From assembly GCA_050015935.1 (NCBI GenBank), contig JBEKAL010000055.1:1-16773 (forward strand): a DNA stretch of 16,773 bases. The letters are read 5' to 3'. Position numbers and translations under genes: made by a program. The notes under the pieces were generated by a model. The model saw only the letters and a program-made list of their open reading frames with translations. It was not told the DNA's origin and made no database searches. Below, piece after piece: positions 1 through 7,363 of the stretch. Source of the stretch: Roseiarcus sp050015935 (GTDB taxonomy: Bacteria; Pseudomonadota; Alphaproteobacteria; Rhizobiales; Beijerinckiaceae). Numbering within the stretch: position 1 is the first letter of the stretch; each line of letters opens with the position of its first letter.

Positions 1-650
1 ACGCCGACGAGATTGACGACATATTCCTCCGCTCCGAACTTGCGAAAATAGAAAAAGCCCTGCTGCGCGATTATGGCGCCGACCACGAAAGTGATCAGCA
101 GAATGATCGGAATGGCCTGCCAACTCACCCGTTCGAAGTGATGGACGGTGTCGCGCACGCGCCCCGCCTGCGGGCGTTTGGCGAAGCGGTCGAGCTGCGC
201 AAAGGTCAGGGCGCCGAACATGGCGACCAGGGCGACAAAATCATCGCCAACCGCCGAGACTTTCGCGCCGAGCGCCGCCAGCGCCGCCACGAGGCGGTCG
301 CCTGCGGCCGGCGCCGCCGCGGCCTGGCGATTGGTGCGGTTCAAGGCCGCAAGCAGGTCGCGATAGCGATCGGGAACGGCTGCGAGCTGTGAGGTCTGCC
401 TGCGGCCGTTGGCCTGACGGACGGCGCGCTCGATCAGCCAGCCCCCGACCGTGTCGAGCTCCCCGACGCCGCTGATGTCCAATGTCACAGCCGAAGCGGG
501 CTGCCGATCGAGGCTATCGGTCAGGCGTTCCAGACGATCCGCATTGGCGCAGGTCCAAACTCCGGAAGCGACCGCCGAGAGTTGGTCGCCGTGCATGGTC
601 CAACTCAGCAGCGGATCGGACGGCGAGGTCACGCTCGTTGACGCGGCCAT
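1..650 (-). CDS. STAS-MlaE family ABC transporter permease, N-terminal part (runs off left edge)
   Basis: The reading frame is open from the ATG at 650 to the window edge, giving 216 residues without a stop. Residues 1-105 look like an STAS domain (for example LDISGVGELDTVGGWLIERA at 57-76). Residues 148-216 carry the start of an MlaE/DUF140 permease: an amphipathic stretch (FAQLDRFAKRPQAGRVRDTV), a membrane segment at about 178-197 (IPIILLITFVVGAIIAQQG), then the characteristic FYFRKFGAEEYVVNLVG. Known members of this family are the inner-membrane subunit of Mla-type ABC systems that move phospholipids between the membranes, with MlaF ATPase and MlaD subunits usually encoded next; those would lie off the left edge. 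STAS fusion at the N-terminus is common in alphaproteobacteria. The start is supported by GAGGAG eight bases upstream. The IS3 remnant ends about 125 bp upstream, so the promoter must lie in that short gap or inside the remnant. Confidence 0.88.
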   Translation of the reverse strand, partial: MAASTSVTSPSDPLLSWTMHGDQLSAVASGVWTCANADRLERLTDSLDRQPASAVTLDISGVGELDTVGGWLIERAVRQANGRRQTSQLAAVPDRYRDLLAALNRTNRQAAAAPAAGDRLVAALAALGAKVSAVGDDFVALVAMFGALTFAQLDRFAKRPQAGRVRDTVHHFERVSWQAIPIILLITFVVGAIIAQQGFFYFRKFGAEEYVVNLVG

Positions 651-775
651 GGCAGCGGCTCCTCAGAACATTTTCCGCCGACGAGGACTTCGGTTCGCGC
701 AGAAAATGCGACAAGATAACAACCTTGCGCATATCCCGGTTGGCCTTGTCCGCGTTTAGCGTCTCAGCTGACCCA

Positions 776-967
776 TTATGCGGCAAGCTTCTCTTTATCG
801 CCAACCCCTTTTCTCTCGAAGGCCAGCGTCGAGCGCGGCCTGCGGCGGCTGTAAAACCGCAGCCAATCGACCGCCTCGTCCCTGGCCTGGCGACGTGTCG
901 CAAAGCCGACCACCTGTCGGCTGAACAGGTCGAGGGTTACCGTCACGCCAAGGCCGTTCCTACACAA
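776..967 (-). pseudogene. IS3-family transposase remnant (internally deleted)
   Basis: The 63-residue frame contains two pieces of an IS3-type DDE integrase core placed side by side. VTLDLFSRQVVG is the strand around the first catalytic Asp, and FATRRQARDEAVDWLRFYSRRRPRSTLAF is the C-terminal YNxxRxHSxLGY-like segment. About 90 residues that normally lie between them, including the HSDRGxQY and NAxxESFF motifs with the other catalytic residues, are missing. The usual SPxxFE tail is also scrambled, although the end (KEKLAA, stop) looks native. The remnant is therefore inactive. It lies between the STAS-MlaE gene and a secreted-protein gene, both on the same strand. The IS3 assignment is from recognised motifs; the subgroup cannot be told. 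Confidence 0.75.
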
Positions 968-1002
968 TCAGCCTTGGGGGACGCTTTTCGGGGACGCGGT
1001 CA

Positions 1003-1061
1003 GGTTCACCGCGATCGGGACGCGCTCCGGCGTGTGAGCGCCGCGCCGATCGCGCTAAACC
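1003..1061. repeat. Imperfect 59-bp inverted repeat (possible transcription terminator or palindromic element)
   Basis: Bases 1003-1018 and 1046-1061 pair over 14 of 16 positions, and nested arms GCGCTC (1022-1027) and GAGCGC (1036-1041) extend the hairpin. It lies 18 bp beyond the stop of the secreted-protein gene, so it could end that transcript, but no T-run follows on the minus strand. Next to it, GGGGACGC occurs twice (977-984 and 990-997). Alternatively it is a small mobile or extragenic palindrome left among the IS remnants. Confidence 0.5.
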
Positions 1062-1079
1062 TTTGGTAAGACGCATGCG

Positions 1080-1583
1080 TCAGCGGCCGCGGGTGAGCTC
1101 GGCGGAGATCTGCGTTATGTCGCCTCCCTGCACGCGGATCAAAACCTGCTGGTGGCTCGCGCGCGCCTGGAGCGAAAAGGTGGCTGTGAAGCCGGCGCCC
1201 GAGACTGTCCCTTCGATGCGGCCGCCGCTTACCCGACCGACAACGGTTCCTTCTGCATTGCGCGTGACTTCGAGCCACCGGCCCGCGATGTCGCTTCCGG
1301 TGGCCTGAACCTGGTTTCTCAGTTCGAACTTATAGCTGTCGCTCGCGCAATCGAGGCTCTGTATGAGCGTCGCGCCGCCATCGTCGACGCGATACTCCGC
1401 CTTGCAACGCAGCCGCTCGACGGCGCCGCTCGTCATCGAGATGGCGCCGCCGCCGGACCACGAACCGGGGAAGGTTGCGAAGGGTCCCCGCACAGCCTGG
1501 GCATGCGCCGCGCCGGCGATCAAGGCGACGGCGAGCCCGACCGAGCGCAAGTTCCGCAACAGCTTGGTGAAGTTCATCAGCAT
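1080..1583 (-). CDS. Small secreted protein, conserved hypothetical
   Basis: A 167-residue protein with a clear Sec signal peptide: basic N-terminus (MLMNFTKLLRNLR), hydrophobic core (VGLAVALIAGAA) and an AHA cleavage motif ending at residue 28. The mature part is Gly/Ser/Thr-rich and probably beta-rich (GSWSGGGAISM, GRVSGGRIEGTVSGAGFTATFSL), with two cysteines (C60 and C79) that could form a disulfide. I recognise the general GSWSGGG...RCKAEY...CASDSYKF pattern as a conserved periplasmic protein type of alphaproteobacteria without assigned function. The frame is open a further 62 codons upstream, but the ATG at 1583 has AGGA five bases before it and begins the signal peptide; an ATG two codons later is possible. 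The IS6 remnant ends 75 bp upstream, so its promoter is short or IS-borne. It is the only intact gene in the transposon graveyard. Confidence 0.75.
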   Translation of the reverse strand: MLMNFTKLLRNLRSVGLAVALIAGAAHAQAVRGPFATFPGSWSGGGAISMTSGAVERLRCKAEYRVDDGGATLIQSLDCASDSYKFELRNQVQATGSDIAGRWLEVTRNAEGTVVGRVSGGRIEGTVSGAGFTATFSLQARASHQQVLIRVQGGDITQISAELTRGR

Positions 1584-1657
1584 GTCGTTCCTGTCGTGGT
1601 GATCGAGGGCATTGACACGTTCATGCGCGGGACCCGTACGGCGGCGGGGTCGAGGTT

Positions 1658-1852
1658 TCAACTCAGGCCGCAACAGTTGTCGCGCCTCTCCAAGCGGTGC
1701 GGGCCTCGCCCCCATTGCCGATAGCAGGCGCGAGAAACCATGTGTCGTCGGACGTTGAAGATATTGCAAACGGCGGCGTGGGCGGAAACGAAGCGCTGAA
1801 CTGAATTGGTCGATTTGAAGCGCTGCATCTTACGCTCACACGGTCGAATGGG
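1658..1852 (-). pseudogene. IS6-family transposase remnant, C-terminal end
   Basis: A 64-codon stretch with no start codon, ending in TGA at 1660-1658. It reads ...ERKMQRFKSTNSVQRFVSAHAAVCNIFNVRRHMVSR..., which closely follows the conserved C-terminus of IS6/IS26-type transposases (RRERxMQRFKSxxSAQRFLSxHAAVxNxFNxxRHxxSR). A stop codon lies directly upstream (1855-1853), and the DDE core is absent, so only the final fragment survives. It ends 75 bp upstream of the secreted-protein gene on the same strand. Family assignment rests on this motif block. Confidence 0.8.
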
Positions 1853-2095
1853 CTAGACGCTACGATGGCTGGGCCCGGTCAATTTGATAGCCGCTTCGGA
1901 GATCAAGCCGTGTCGGCCCCCGCGAGGCGATCCCCCTGGCAAGTCGTAGGTCCTATGCTGTTGATTCTATTGGGATGGACAGCAAGACGCTCCAGCGCTC
2001 CGAGTTCTCATCTTTATTTTCCCCGGCGCGCCATTCGCTTCAATAAGCGACACGAAGTTCATGAACGGGGAAATTGTCGCTAGCGCATATCCCGT
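1853..2095. other. Gene-less stretch between transposase remnants
   Basis: I see no convincing gene here. The longest plus-strand frame (1865-2083, 72 codons) has one hydrophobic stretch (VVGPMLLILLGW) but no recognisable family, no Shine-Dalgarno sequence and no partner gene. GAAGCGCTG occurs twice nearby, inside the IS6 remnant, at 1790-1798 and 1817-1825. Confidence 0.4.
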
Positions 2096-2285
2096 TCAAG
2101 GAGACCGGCATCGGGCGTTTCGCAAATAGTCGAGGCATCCGTTGGGAGGGAAGTGGTCGATGGCGACGGCGTCCCGGAGGCCGTCGACGGCTGAGCTTGG
2201 CCATTTGGCGAAGCGTGCTCATGAGCTTGGCCAAGACCTGCTCGACGGGATCGAGATCGGGGCTGCAGGGGGCCAGCATGAACGG
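2096..2285 (-). pseudogene. IS630-family transposase remnant, C-terminal end, frameshifted
   Basis: The minus strand reads FMLAPCSPDLDPVEQVLAKL, the C-terminal DDE-domain motif of IS630 transposases (LPPYSPDLNPIEQxFAKLK), which carries the last catalytic Glu. After MAKLS near 2193 the family match continues only after a one-base shift: AVDGLRDAVAIDHFPPNGCLDYLRNARC, ending in TGA at 2098-2096. This matches the usual IS630 ending (DxFxPxECANYLRNAGY). Everything upstream of the SPDLDP motif is missing. The fragment is fused in one open frame with the IS256 remnant, so naive translation gives a chimeric 207-residue protein. Confidence 0.75.
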
Positions 2286-2339
2286 CGAATCGCCTCTCCC
2301 CCGATTCAGCAATCTCCTATCGATTCTGACTATTCGGGA

Positions 2340-2507
2340 AGCGCGCTGGCCGTTACGCTGGGCCAGGCGGTCGCAACAGCCTTCGCTATCGGCGGCGCCG
2401 ACCGCGCTTTCAACGCCCAGCTCCATCAGGCGCTGGGCGGAAAAGCCGATCGTCTGGCGCAGGAAATCCGCGTCAGGGGTCTCTTGCAAAAGAGCTTGCA
2501 GGGCCAT
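2340..2507 (-). pseudogene. IS256-family (mutator) transposase remnant, N-terminal end
   Basis: Starting at the ATG at 2507 the minus strand reads MALQALLQETPDADFLRQTIGF...LMELGVESAVGAADSEGCCDRLAQRNGQR. This is the N-terminal region of IS256/mutator transposases (ALLxLLxxxxDADFLRE...LMExEVxxxxGAxxxERxxxRxxYRNGYR). The match ends abruptly at NGQR; the DDE catalytic domain is lost and IS630 sequence begins about 55 bp further on. The 5' end of one IS has therefore been joined to the 3' end of an unrelated one. Confidence 0.7.
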
Positions 2508-2863
2508 TGTGCGTCGGTCATCGCGGGTTCCTCGGTCGCGTTGACGTTCGCGACCCGGCTCTGCCGGAGAACCATTGGCGGCCCCCGCAAGCCTCTCGCT
2601 CGCTACGGCACTGTGGAGAGCGCGCTTCGCGAGCGGCTTGCTCCTGAAGCGCTGCGCCGCCAATGGCGGCGCGATCTACACCGACGCATCGAGAGCATCT
2701 CCGGCGTAACCGAAGAAGCGGTTGCCGACCGAGCGCCGCCCGACCTCGATCATGCGCTCGCTTATCGCTGCGATCGCGGTAGATTTCGAGGTCGGCCATA
2801 ACGGCGCCGCCGGGTTTATCCTTTTGGACCTCGCGACCGCTCCCGAACCGCCGTCTTCCTCTG
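2508..2863. other. Gene-less stretch between IS256 remnant and sugar operon
   Basis: No recognisable gene. Open frames exist on both strands, but their translations are arginine-rich, as is usual for shadow frames in GC-rich DNA. One minus-strand stretch at about 2670-2790 (ISERMIEVGRRSVGNRFFGYAGD) could be a decayed protein fragment, but I cannot place it in a family. The stretch lies downstream of the sugar operon on the minus strand, and I see no clear intrinsic terminator. Confidence 0.4.
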
Positions 2864-3895
2864 TCAGCGCGCTTTCGTTCCGATTGGAATTGGCGCGTCG
2901 CGCTGCAGCACGCCGTCGGCCTTCAACCGTTCCCAGAGTTCAGGCGGGATATCGACGTCCAACCAATCCAAAGTCTGGCGGACGTGGTCAGGCTTGCTCA
3001 TTCCCAGCACAACCGCCTTCACCGCAGGATGGCCCAGCGGGAACTGCACAGCCGCCGCTTGTGGCGGCACGCCATAAGCGGAGCAGATCTGAGCGACGCG
3101 GGTCGCCCGCTCGATAATCTCGGGCGACGCCTCGGCGTAATCGTAGGTCGGTCTGCGGTAAGGCGGCGCTTGTGCGAGGATCCCTGAATTGAACACTCCC
3201 ACAGCGATCACATCGATTCCACGCGACAAGGCCAAGGGGAAAAAATTGTTGAGCGCCGCTTGGTCGAGGAGCGTGTAGCGGCCTGCCAGCATCACGCAAT
3301 CGAACTCACCGGCGCGAACGAAATCGGCGGCCACGTCCGGCTCGTTGACCCCGACGCCTATAGCTTTGACGTGCCCCGCCTTGCGCAATTCGGCGAGGGC
3401 GCGGTAGGCCCCCCCCATTGCGGTCGCGAACATCCGGTCGAACTCCTTGCCGTGCGTCCACCGGTCGACATCGTGAATGAGCAAGATGTCGATGCGTTCG
3501 AATCCCAAGCGCACGATGGATTGCTCGATCGAGCGCATGACGCCGTCATAGCTGTAGTCGAACACGGGCTTCAGTTCGAGGGGCCCGGCCCAGTGGAGCG
3601 TGTCGACTGGCTGCCCGCGCGGCGGCGTCATATAGCGCCCGACCTTCGAAGACAGAAGGAACGCGTCGCGGTCCAGGGTGCGGAGGAAGCGGCCGACTCT
3701 CAACTCGCTCAGGCCGAAGCCGTAAAACGGCGAGGTGTCGAAATAGCGGATCCCCTTTGCGTAGGCTTCCGCGAGGGTCGCATCCGCATCGGCGTCCGAA
3801 ATCACTCGATACAGATTCCCCAGGCCGCTGGCGCCGAATCCGACGCGGACCGACATTGGATGACAGTTCAGTACATTCTTCTCATTGGCGTTCAT
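2864..3895 (-). CDS. Aldo/keto reductase, L-fucose (D-threo-aldose) 1-dehydrogenase-like
   Basis: A 343-residue aldo/keto reductase with the full catalytic tetrad: D53 (RYFDTSPFYG), Y58, K84 (LLSSKVGR) and H141 (DILLIHDVD). The pattern FDTSPFYGFGLSELRVGRFL, the KVGRYM...P.G insert, FDYSYDGVMRSIEQSIVRLG and DILLIHDVDRW is that of the D-threo-aldose 1-dehydrogenase (L-fucose/L-galactose dehydrogenase) subgroup, and the length is normal. Expected reaction: NAD(P)-dependent oxidation of L-fucose or a similar sugar to the 1,5-lactone in the cytoplasm. The adjacent upstream gene encodes the matching lactonase, 36 bp away, which supports the call. The start ATG has GGGAG upstream at a long spacing; an alternative ATG at residue 14 is possible. 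It is the last gene of a three-gene operon. The sugar cannot be fixed from sequence alone; L-galactose, D-arabinose or other threo-aldoses are alternatives. Confidence 0.82.
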   Translation of the reverse strand: MNANEKNVLNCHPMSVRVGFGASGLGNLYRVISDADADATLAEAYAKGIRYFDTSPFYGFGLSELRVGRFLRTLDRDAFLLSSKVGRYMTPPRGQPVDTLHWAGPLELKPVFDYSYDGVMRSIEQSIVRLGFERIDILLIHDVDRWTHGKEFDRMFATAMGGAYRALAELRKAGHVKAIGVGVNEPDVAADFVRAGEFDCVMLAGRYTLLDQAALNNFFPLALSRGIDVIAVGVFNSGILAQAPPYRRPTYDYAEASPEIIERATRVAQICSAYGVPPQAAAVQFPLGHPAVKAVVLGMSKPDHVRQTLDWLDVDIPPELWERLKADGVLQRDAPIPIGTKAR

Positions 3896-3931
3896 GGCGA
3901 CTGGCTCCCGCGGGAATGCCCGCTCATGGAA

Positions 3932-4801
3932 TTAACCGGCGCGATCGAAGTCCCGGAGACGGTAGGCCTGGATCGCCGCTCCGCCGAAGACGAGTGTGCG
4001 CTCCGCCGGAGACAAGCGGTCGAGACAGGATTCGAGCGCTGACTTGACGCGGCTGTAGCTGCTCGCCACCAGACAGACCGGCCAGTCCGAGCCGAACATG
4101 CAGCGGTCGGGGCCGAAGATATCCAACACTTCGAGGACGAAGGGCCTTAGATCCTGCGGCCGCCAGGCTTTCCAATTTGCCTCGGTGACCATCCCCGACA
4201 ACTTGCACCAGACGTGGCCTCGGTGCGGCCTGAAGCGACGCATGAGCGCGGCCCACGGCTCGAAAACGCCCTCTCGGATGTTGGGTTTGGCAATGTGGTC
4301 GATCACGAACCGCATGTCCGGAAAGGCCTCGACGGTTTGAAGTCCCGCGGGCAGTTCGCGGGTCCGCAACAGCAGGTCGTACGTCAGTCCGGCGCGGCCG
4401 ACGGCGGCAAGACCGCGCCGTACGTCGTCCCGCAGCAACCAGTCGGGATCGGGTTCGTTATGCACGAGATGACGAACGCCAACAAGGAACCGCCCGTCTG
4501 ATCGCGCTTTCAACGCGGCAATTGTTTCGTCCACTTTGGGATCGGTGAGGTCCACCCAGCCGACAACGCCGGCAATGAAATCATTGCTTGCTGCGGTCGT
4601 GAGGAAGTCTCGGGTTTCCTCCAAGTCGTGCCAAGTCTGAACCAAGACGGCGCCGTCAACATGATTGGCCTTGAGTTCTGGCCGTAGATCATCGGGCGCG
4701 AACACGCGGCGAATCGGCGCGTATTCCTCGGTCATCCAGCCGCATGAACCAGTCGCCGGGTCCCAGAAATGTTGGTGTGCGTCAATAACTCGGTCCGGCA
4801 T
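3932..4801 (-). CDS. Amidohydrolase-superfamily lactonase, L-fuconolactonase-like
   Basis: A 289-residue amidohydrolase_2 (COG3618) protein. The metal- and substrate-site motifs are present: DAHQHFWD at 7-14 (HxH), VRHLVHNEPDPDWL from about 109, IDHIAKP with H169, and FGSDWPVC with the catalytic Asp at 239. WGWM...Y-type residues after the HxH and the RHLVHNEPD motif are typical of L-fuconolactone/L-rhamnonolactone hydrolases. It would open the lactone made by the downstream dehydrogenase to L-fuconate. The start is set by a perfect AGGAGG five bases before the ATG at 4801; the frame extends 12 codons further upstream but with no ribosome site. It is the middle gene of the operon. Substrate (fuconolactone versus other deoxy-sugar lactones) is inferred from the neighbour. 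Confidence 0.85.
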   Translation of the reverse strand: MPDRVIDAHQHFWDPATGSCGWMTEEYAPIRRVFAPDDLRPELKANHVDGAVLVQTWHDLEETRDFLTTAASNDFIAGVVGWVDLTDPKVDETIAALKARSDGRFLVGVRHLVHNEPDPDWLLRDDVRRGLAAVGRAGLTYDLLLRTRELPAGLQTVEAFPDMRFVIDHIAKPNIREGVFEPWAALMRRFRPHRGHVWCKLSGMVTEANWKAWRPQDLRPFVLEVLDIFGPDRCMFGSDWPVCLVASSYSRVKSALESCLDRLSPAERTLVFGGAAIQAYRLRDFDRAG

Positions 4802-4841
4802 CGGCCCCTCCTCTAAACACCCGCGACGCAACCGCAAGCGC

Positions 4842-4884
4842 CGCGGACCCGAACGTATTCGGTCATGCGGCGCTCAGGTCCGCG
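4842..4884. repeat. Inverted repeat in the intercistronic gap of the sugar operon
   Basis: CGCGGACC (4842-4849) pairs with GGTCCGCG (4877-4884). Nested at its left side, CCGAA and TTCGG (4849-4862) flank CGTA. It lies between the upstream reductase stop and the lactonase ribosome site, about 40 bp from the latter. It could be an mRNA stem that tunes expression of the two genes, or an internal operator. Both readings are inference. Confidence 0.35.
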
Positions 4885-4899
4885 CTTCGACCCCGAGTC

Positions 4900-5886
4900 T
4901 CACCAGCGCTGATGCACGAACGGCTTGACCCTTTGTTGATAGATTGCAGCGACGCGCGCCATGGTCTCAGGCGAGAGAGGCGGTAGATCAGACGCGACGA
5001 CGTTCTGCCGTGGCTCCTGAGCGTTCTTGGCGCCGGGGATCGTCACGCTGACCGCGTCGTGCATGAGAATCCAGCGCAAGGCGAACTGCGCCATGGTCAC
5101 GCCGGAAGGCACGAGCGCGCGCAATTCTTCGACCGCGGCCAGACCGATTTCGTAAGGGACGCCCGCAAACGTTTCGCCAACGTCGAACGCTTCGCCGTGG
5201 CGATTGTAATTGCGATGATCGCTCGGATCGAACTTCGTATCGCGCGTAAACTGCCCGGTGAGCAGGCCGCTCGCCAACGGCACGCGAGCGATGATCGCGA
5301 CCTGGCGCTTCTTGGCTAGATCGAAGAACAATTCAGCCGGCCGCTGGCGGAAAATGTTGAAGACCATCTGAACGCTGGTCATGGCGGGATACTCCAGCGC
5401 CTTGATCGCCTCCTCCACCTTCTCGACGCTGACCCCATAGTAACGGATCTTGCCTTGTTGGACCAAGCCGTCCAGCGCGTCGAAAGTTTCGGGCCGATAG
5501 AGCACCTCCGTGGGCGGACAATGCAGCTGGACCAGATCGAGCGTGTCCACTTCGAGGTTGCGCAGGCTGCGCTCGACGAAGGCCGTCAAATTCTCGCGAT
5601 TGTATCCGGCCGCCACATGGGGATCGAGGCGCCTGCCCGCCTTGGTGGCGACGAACGGCCGCTTGCCGCCGCGTGATTTCAGCGCCCGAGCGATCAGTTT
5701 CTCGGAACGGCCATCGCCATAGACATCGGCGGTGTCGATGAAATTCACGCCTCGATCCAGAGCCTCGTTCAGGGCGGCCAGCGCGTCTCGGTCTTCCACC
5801 GGCCCCCAATCGGCGCCGATTTCCCAACTGCCGATCCCGATCTCGGAGACCTCCCATCCGGTGCGGCCAAAGTGTCTGTAATGCAT
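4900..5886 (-). CDS. Aldo/keto reductase (general AKR family)
   Basis: A 328-residue aldo/keto reductase starting MHYRHFGRTGWEVSEIGIGSW, with tetrad residues D51 (FIDTADVYG), Y56, K82 (VATKAGR) and H122 (LDLVQLHCPP). FALRWILMHDAVSVTIPGAKN near the C-terminus is the conserved cofactor-site region (IPGxKxxxQ-like). Length is normal. The start is clear: GGAGGAG seven bases upstream of the ATG at 5886; the frame runs 105 codons further but with low-quality sequence. It is first in an operon with a fuconolactonase-like gene (98 bp downstream) and a fucose-dehydrogenase-like gene. It may reduce an aldehyde or keto sugar of the same pathway, for example lactaldehyde released from 6-deoxy sugars, but the substrate cannot be read from the sequence. 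Confidence 0.82.
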   Translation of the reverse strand: MHYRHFGRTGWEVSEIGIGSWEIGADWGPVEDRDALAALNEALDRGVNFIDTADVYGDGRSEKLIARALKSRGGKRPFVATKAGRRLDPHVAAGYNRENLTAFVERSLRNLEVDTLDLVQLHCPPTEVLYRPETFDALDGLVQQGKIRYYGVSVEKVEEAIKALEYPAMTSVQMVFNIFRQRPAELFFDLAKKRQVAIIARVPLASGLLTGQFTRDTKFDPSDHRNYNRHGEAFDVGETFAGVPYEIGLAAVEELRALVPSGVTMAQFALRWILMHDAVSVTIPGAKNAQEPRQNVVASDLPPLSPETMARVAAIYQQRVKPFVHQRW

Positions 5887-6229
5887 GCCGTTCTCCTCCG
5901 CTGGGGGCGGTTGGTATTCGCCTCGCGCCTCGCGCCCATTCACTTTGATGTGACCGATGGATAACACGATGGCAGGTAAGACTTCAAGCAACGAGCCCAG
6001 ACCCCGCCGTCGCCGAAAGGCGGCTTTGGCGCCCTCGTTGGAGAACAAGGTCGTGGAACCGAAGCTCGGCGAACATCGGCCGGGCGCCGGCGAAGCCGTC
6101 GTACGGCATTGTCGCGTTCTCGAATGAAGAGCGTCAAGCGGCGCGCAACATCGACCCCCCGTGGCGTCGGCCCCTGCCCCGCAAACGATGCGACCGGCCA
6201 TTCATCCCCGCGGGTGCGAAGAACGGGCG
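5887..6229. other. Gene-less stretch upstream of the sugar operon
   Basis: This 343-bp stretch separates the end of the ABC-2 permease gene from the sugar operon and should hold the operon promoter on the minus strand. A weak sigma-70-like -35, TTGAAG, lies at about 5986, but no good -10 follows. Translations in all frames show nothing I recognise. No T-tract terminator is visible after the permease stop. Confidence 0.4.
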
Positions 6230-7363
6230 CTAGTCCAGCGTGCGTCGGAACCGAGTTAGCGCGAGCAACGCATAAACCGGGATGAACAAGGCGAGCACGC
6301 CGAGCTCGAAGGCGACGTCGCGCAGGATCGCGCCCTTCAGCATGACGGCGCGCACGACGCGCAAGAAATGCGTCAGCGGGAACGTCTGGCCGAAATCCTG
6401 CGCCCAGACGGGCATGCCGTCGAACGGGAACATGAATCCGGAGAGCAGCAGCGACGGAAGGAAGAAGAAGAACGCGAGCTGCATCGCCTGCATCTGCGTG
6501 CGCGCGAAACTCGAAATCGTGTAGCCGAGAAGAACCAGGGCGAAGACGAAAATCAGAATTCCCGACAACAGCAACGACAAGGAGCCGACGAACGGCACGT
6601 GGAACAGCGCCCGCGCCGCGGCGAGGATCACCGTCACTTGCACGGCCCCGACGACGAAGTAAGGCAGCACTTTGCCGAGCATGATCTCGGCGGCGTTGAC
6701 CGGCATCGCGAGGAGGTTCTCCATCGTTCCGCGCTCCAACTCGCGCGTCAGCGCGATCGACGTCATCATCACCATCGTCATCTGCAGGATGACGCCGAGC
6801 AAGCCCGGCACGATGTTGTATTGCGAGATGCCTTCGGGATTGTAGCGTTTGTGCACCGTGATGGTCAGATCGGCGGATTGCGCATCGGCGGCCTCGGCCT
6901 CGCGGCCCTGTTCGCGCAGCAGCGCTCGCCGCGCCACCGTATCGAGCGCGCCGAGGGCCCCGCTGGCCGCGGCCGGGTCGGTCGCATCGGCGACGACGAG
7001 GATTTCCGGCCTGTCGCCGCGATCGATGCGCACGCCGAAATCGCTCGGAACGACGACGACAAACGAGACTTGGCCGCCCGCGACGAGGCTTTCGGCCTCC
7101 GCCAGGGTGCTCGGCCGCGCGATGTAGCGATAGTAGCCGCTGAGCTCGATCGCGGAGACGATGGCGCGCGTATAGCGGTCCTGGCCGGTCGTCAGCAGAG
7201 CCGCGTTCAGCTTCTTGGGATCGGTGTTGATGGCGTAGCCGAACAGGATGAGCAGAAGGATCGGAATGAGAAGCATCATCGCGAAGGTGACGCGGTCGCG
7301 CCGCATCTGAATGAATTCCTTGGCGAGGATCGCAGCCAGGTTCAGCGGCGAAAAGCCGGTCAC
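6230..7363 (-). CDS. ABC-2 type efflux permease (YbhS/YbhR/YhhJ-like)
   Basis: A 377-residue membrane protein with the ABC-2 exporter layout. A first transmembrane segment at 27-45 (FAMMLLIPILLLILFGYAI) is followed by a large extracytoplasmic domain (about 50-180), then five segments at about 184-205, 230-250, 262-284, 296-314 and 351-370. The conserved ERGTMENLLAMPV lies after the second segment, and LLSGFMFPFDGMPVWAQ...PLTHFLRVVRAVMLKG is typical of the family. It forms the membrane channel for the ATPase encoded immediately upstream. The GTG start at 7363 overlaps the ATPase stop (GTGA), the same coupling used at the other operon junctions; the open frame runs 165 codons further back but only as a shadow of the ATPase gene. 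It is the last gene of the operon, and only one permease is present, so it probably acts as a homodimer. Confidence 0.88.
   Translation of the reverse strand: MTGFSPLNLAAILAKEFIQMRRDRVTFAMMLLIPILLLILFGYAINTDPKKLNAALLTTGQDRYTRAIVSAIELSGYYRYIARPSTLAEAESLVAGGQVSFVVVVPSDFGVRIDRGDRPEILVVADATDPAAASGALGALDTVARRALLREQGREAEAADAQSADLTITVHKRYNPEGISQYNIVPGLLGVILQMTMVMMTSIALTRELERGTMENLLAMPVNAAEIMLGKVLPYFVVGAVQVTVILAAARALFHVPFVGSLSLLLSGILIFVFALVLLGYTISSFARTQMQAMQLAFFFFLPSLLLSGFMFPFDGMPVWAQDFGQTFPLTHFLRVVRAVMLKGAILRDVAFELGVLALFIPVYALLALTRFRRTLD

Noticed and set aside
1865..2083. 72-codon plus-strand frame with one hydrophobic stretch
   Set aside because: No ribosome site, no family, and it lies among decayed IS sequences.
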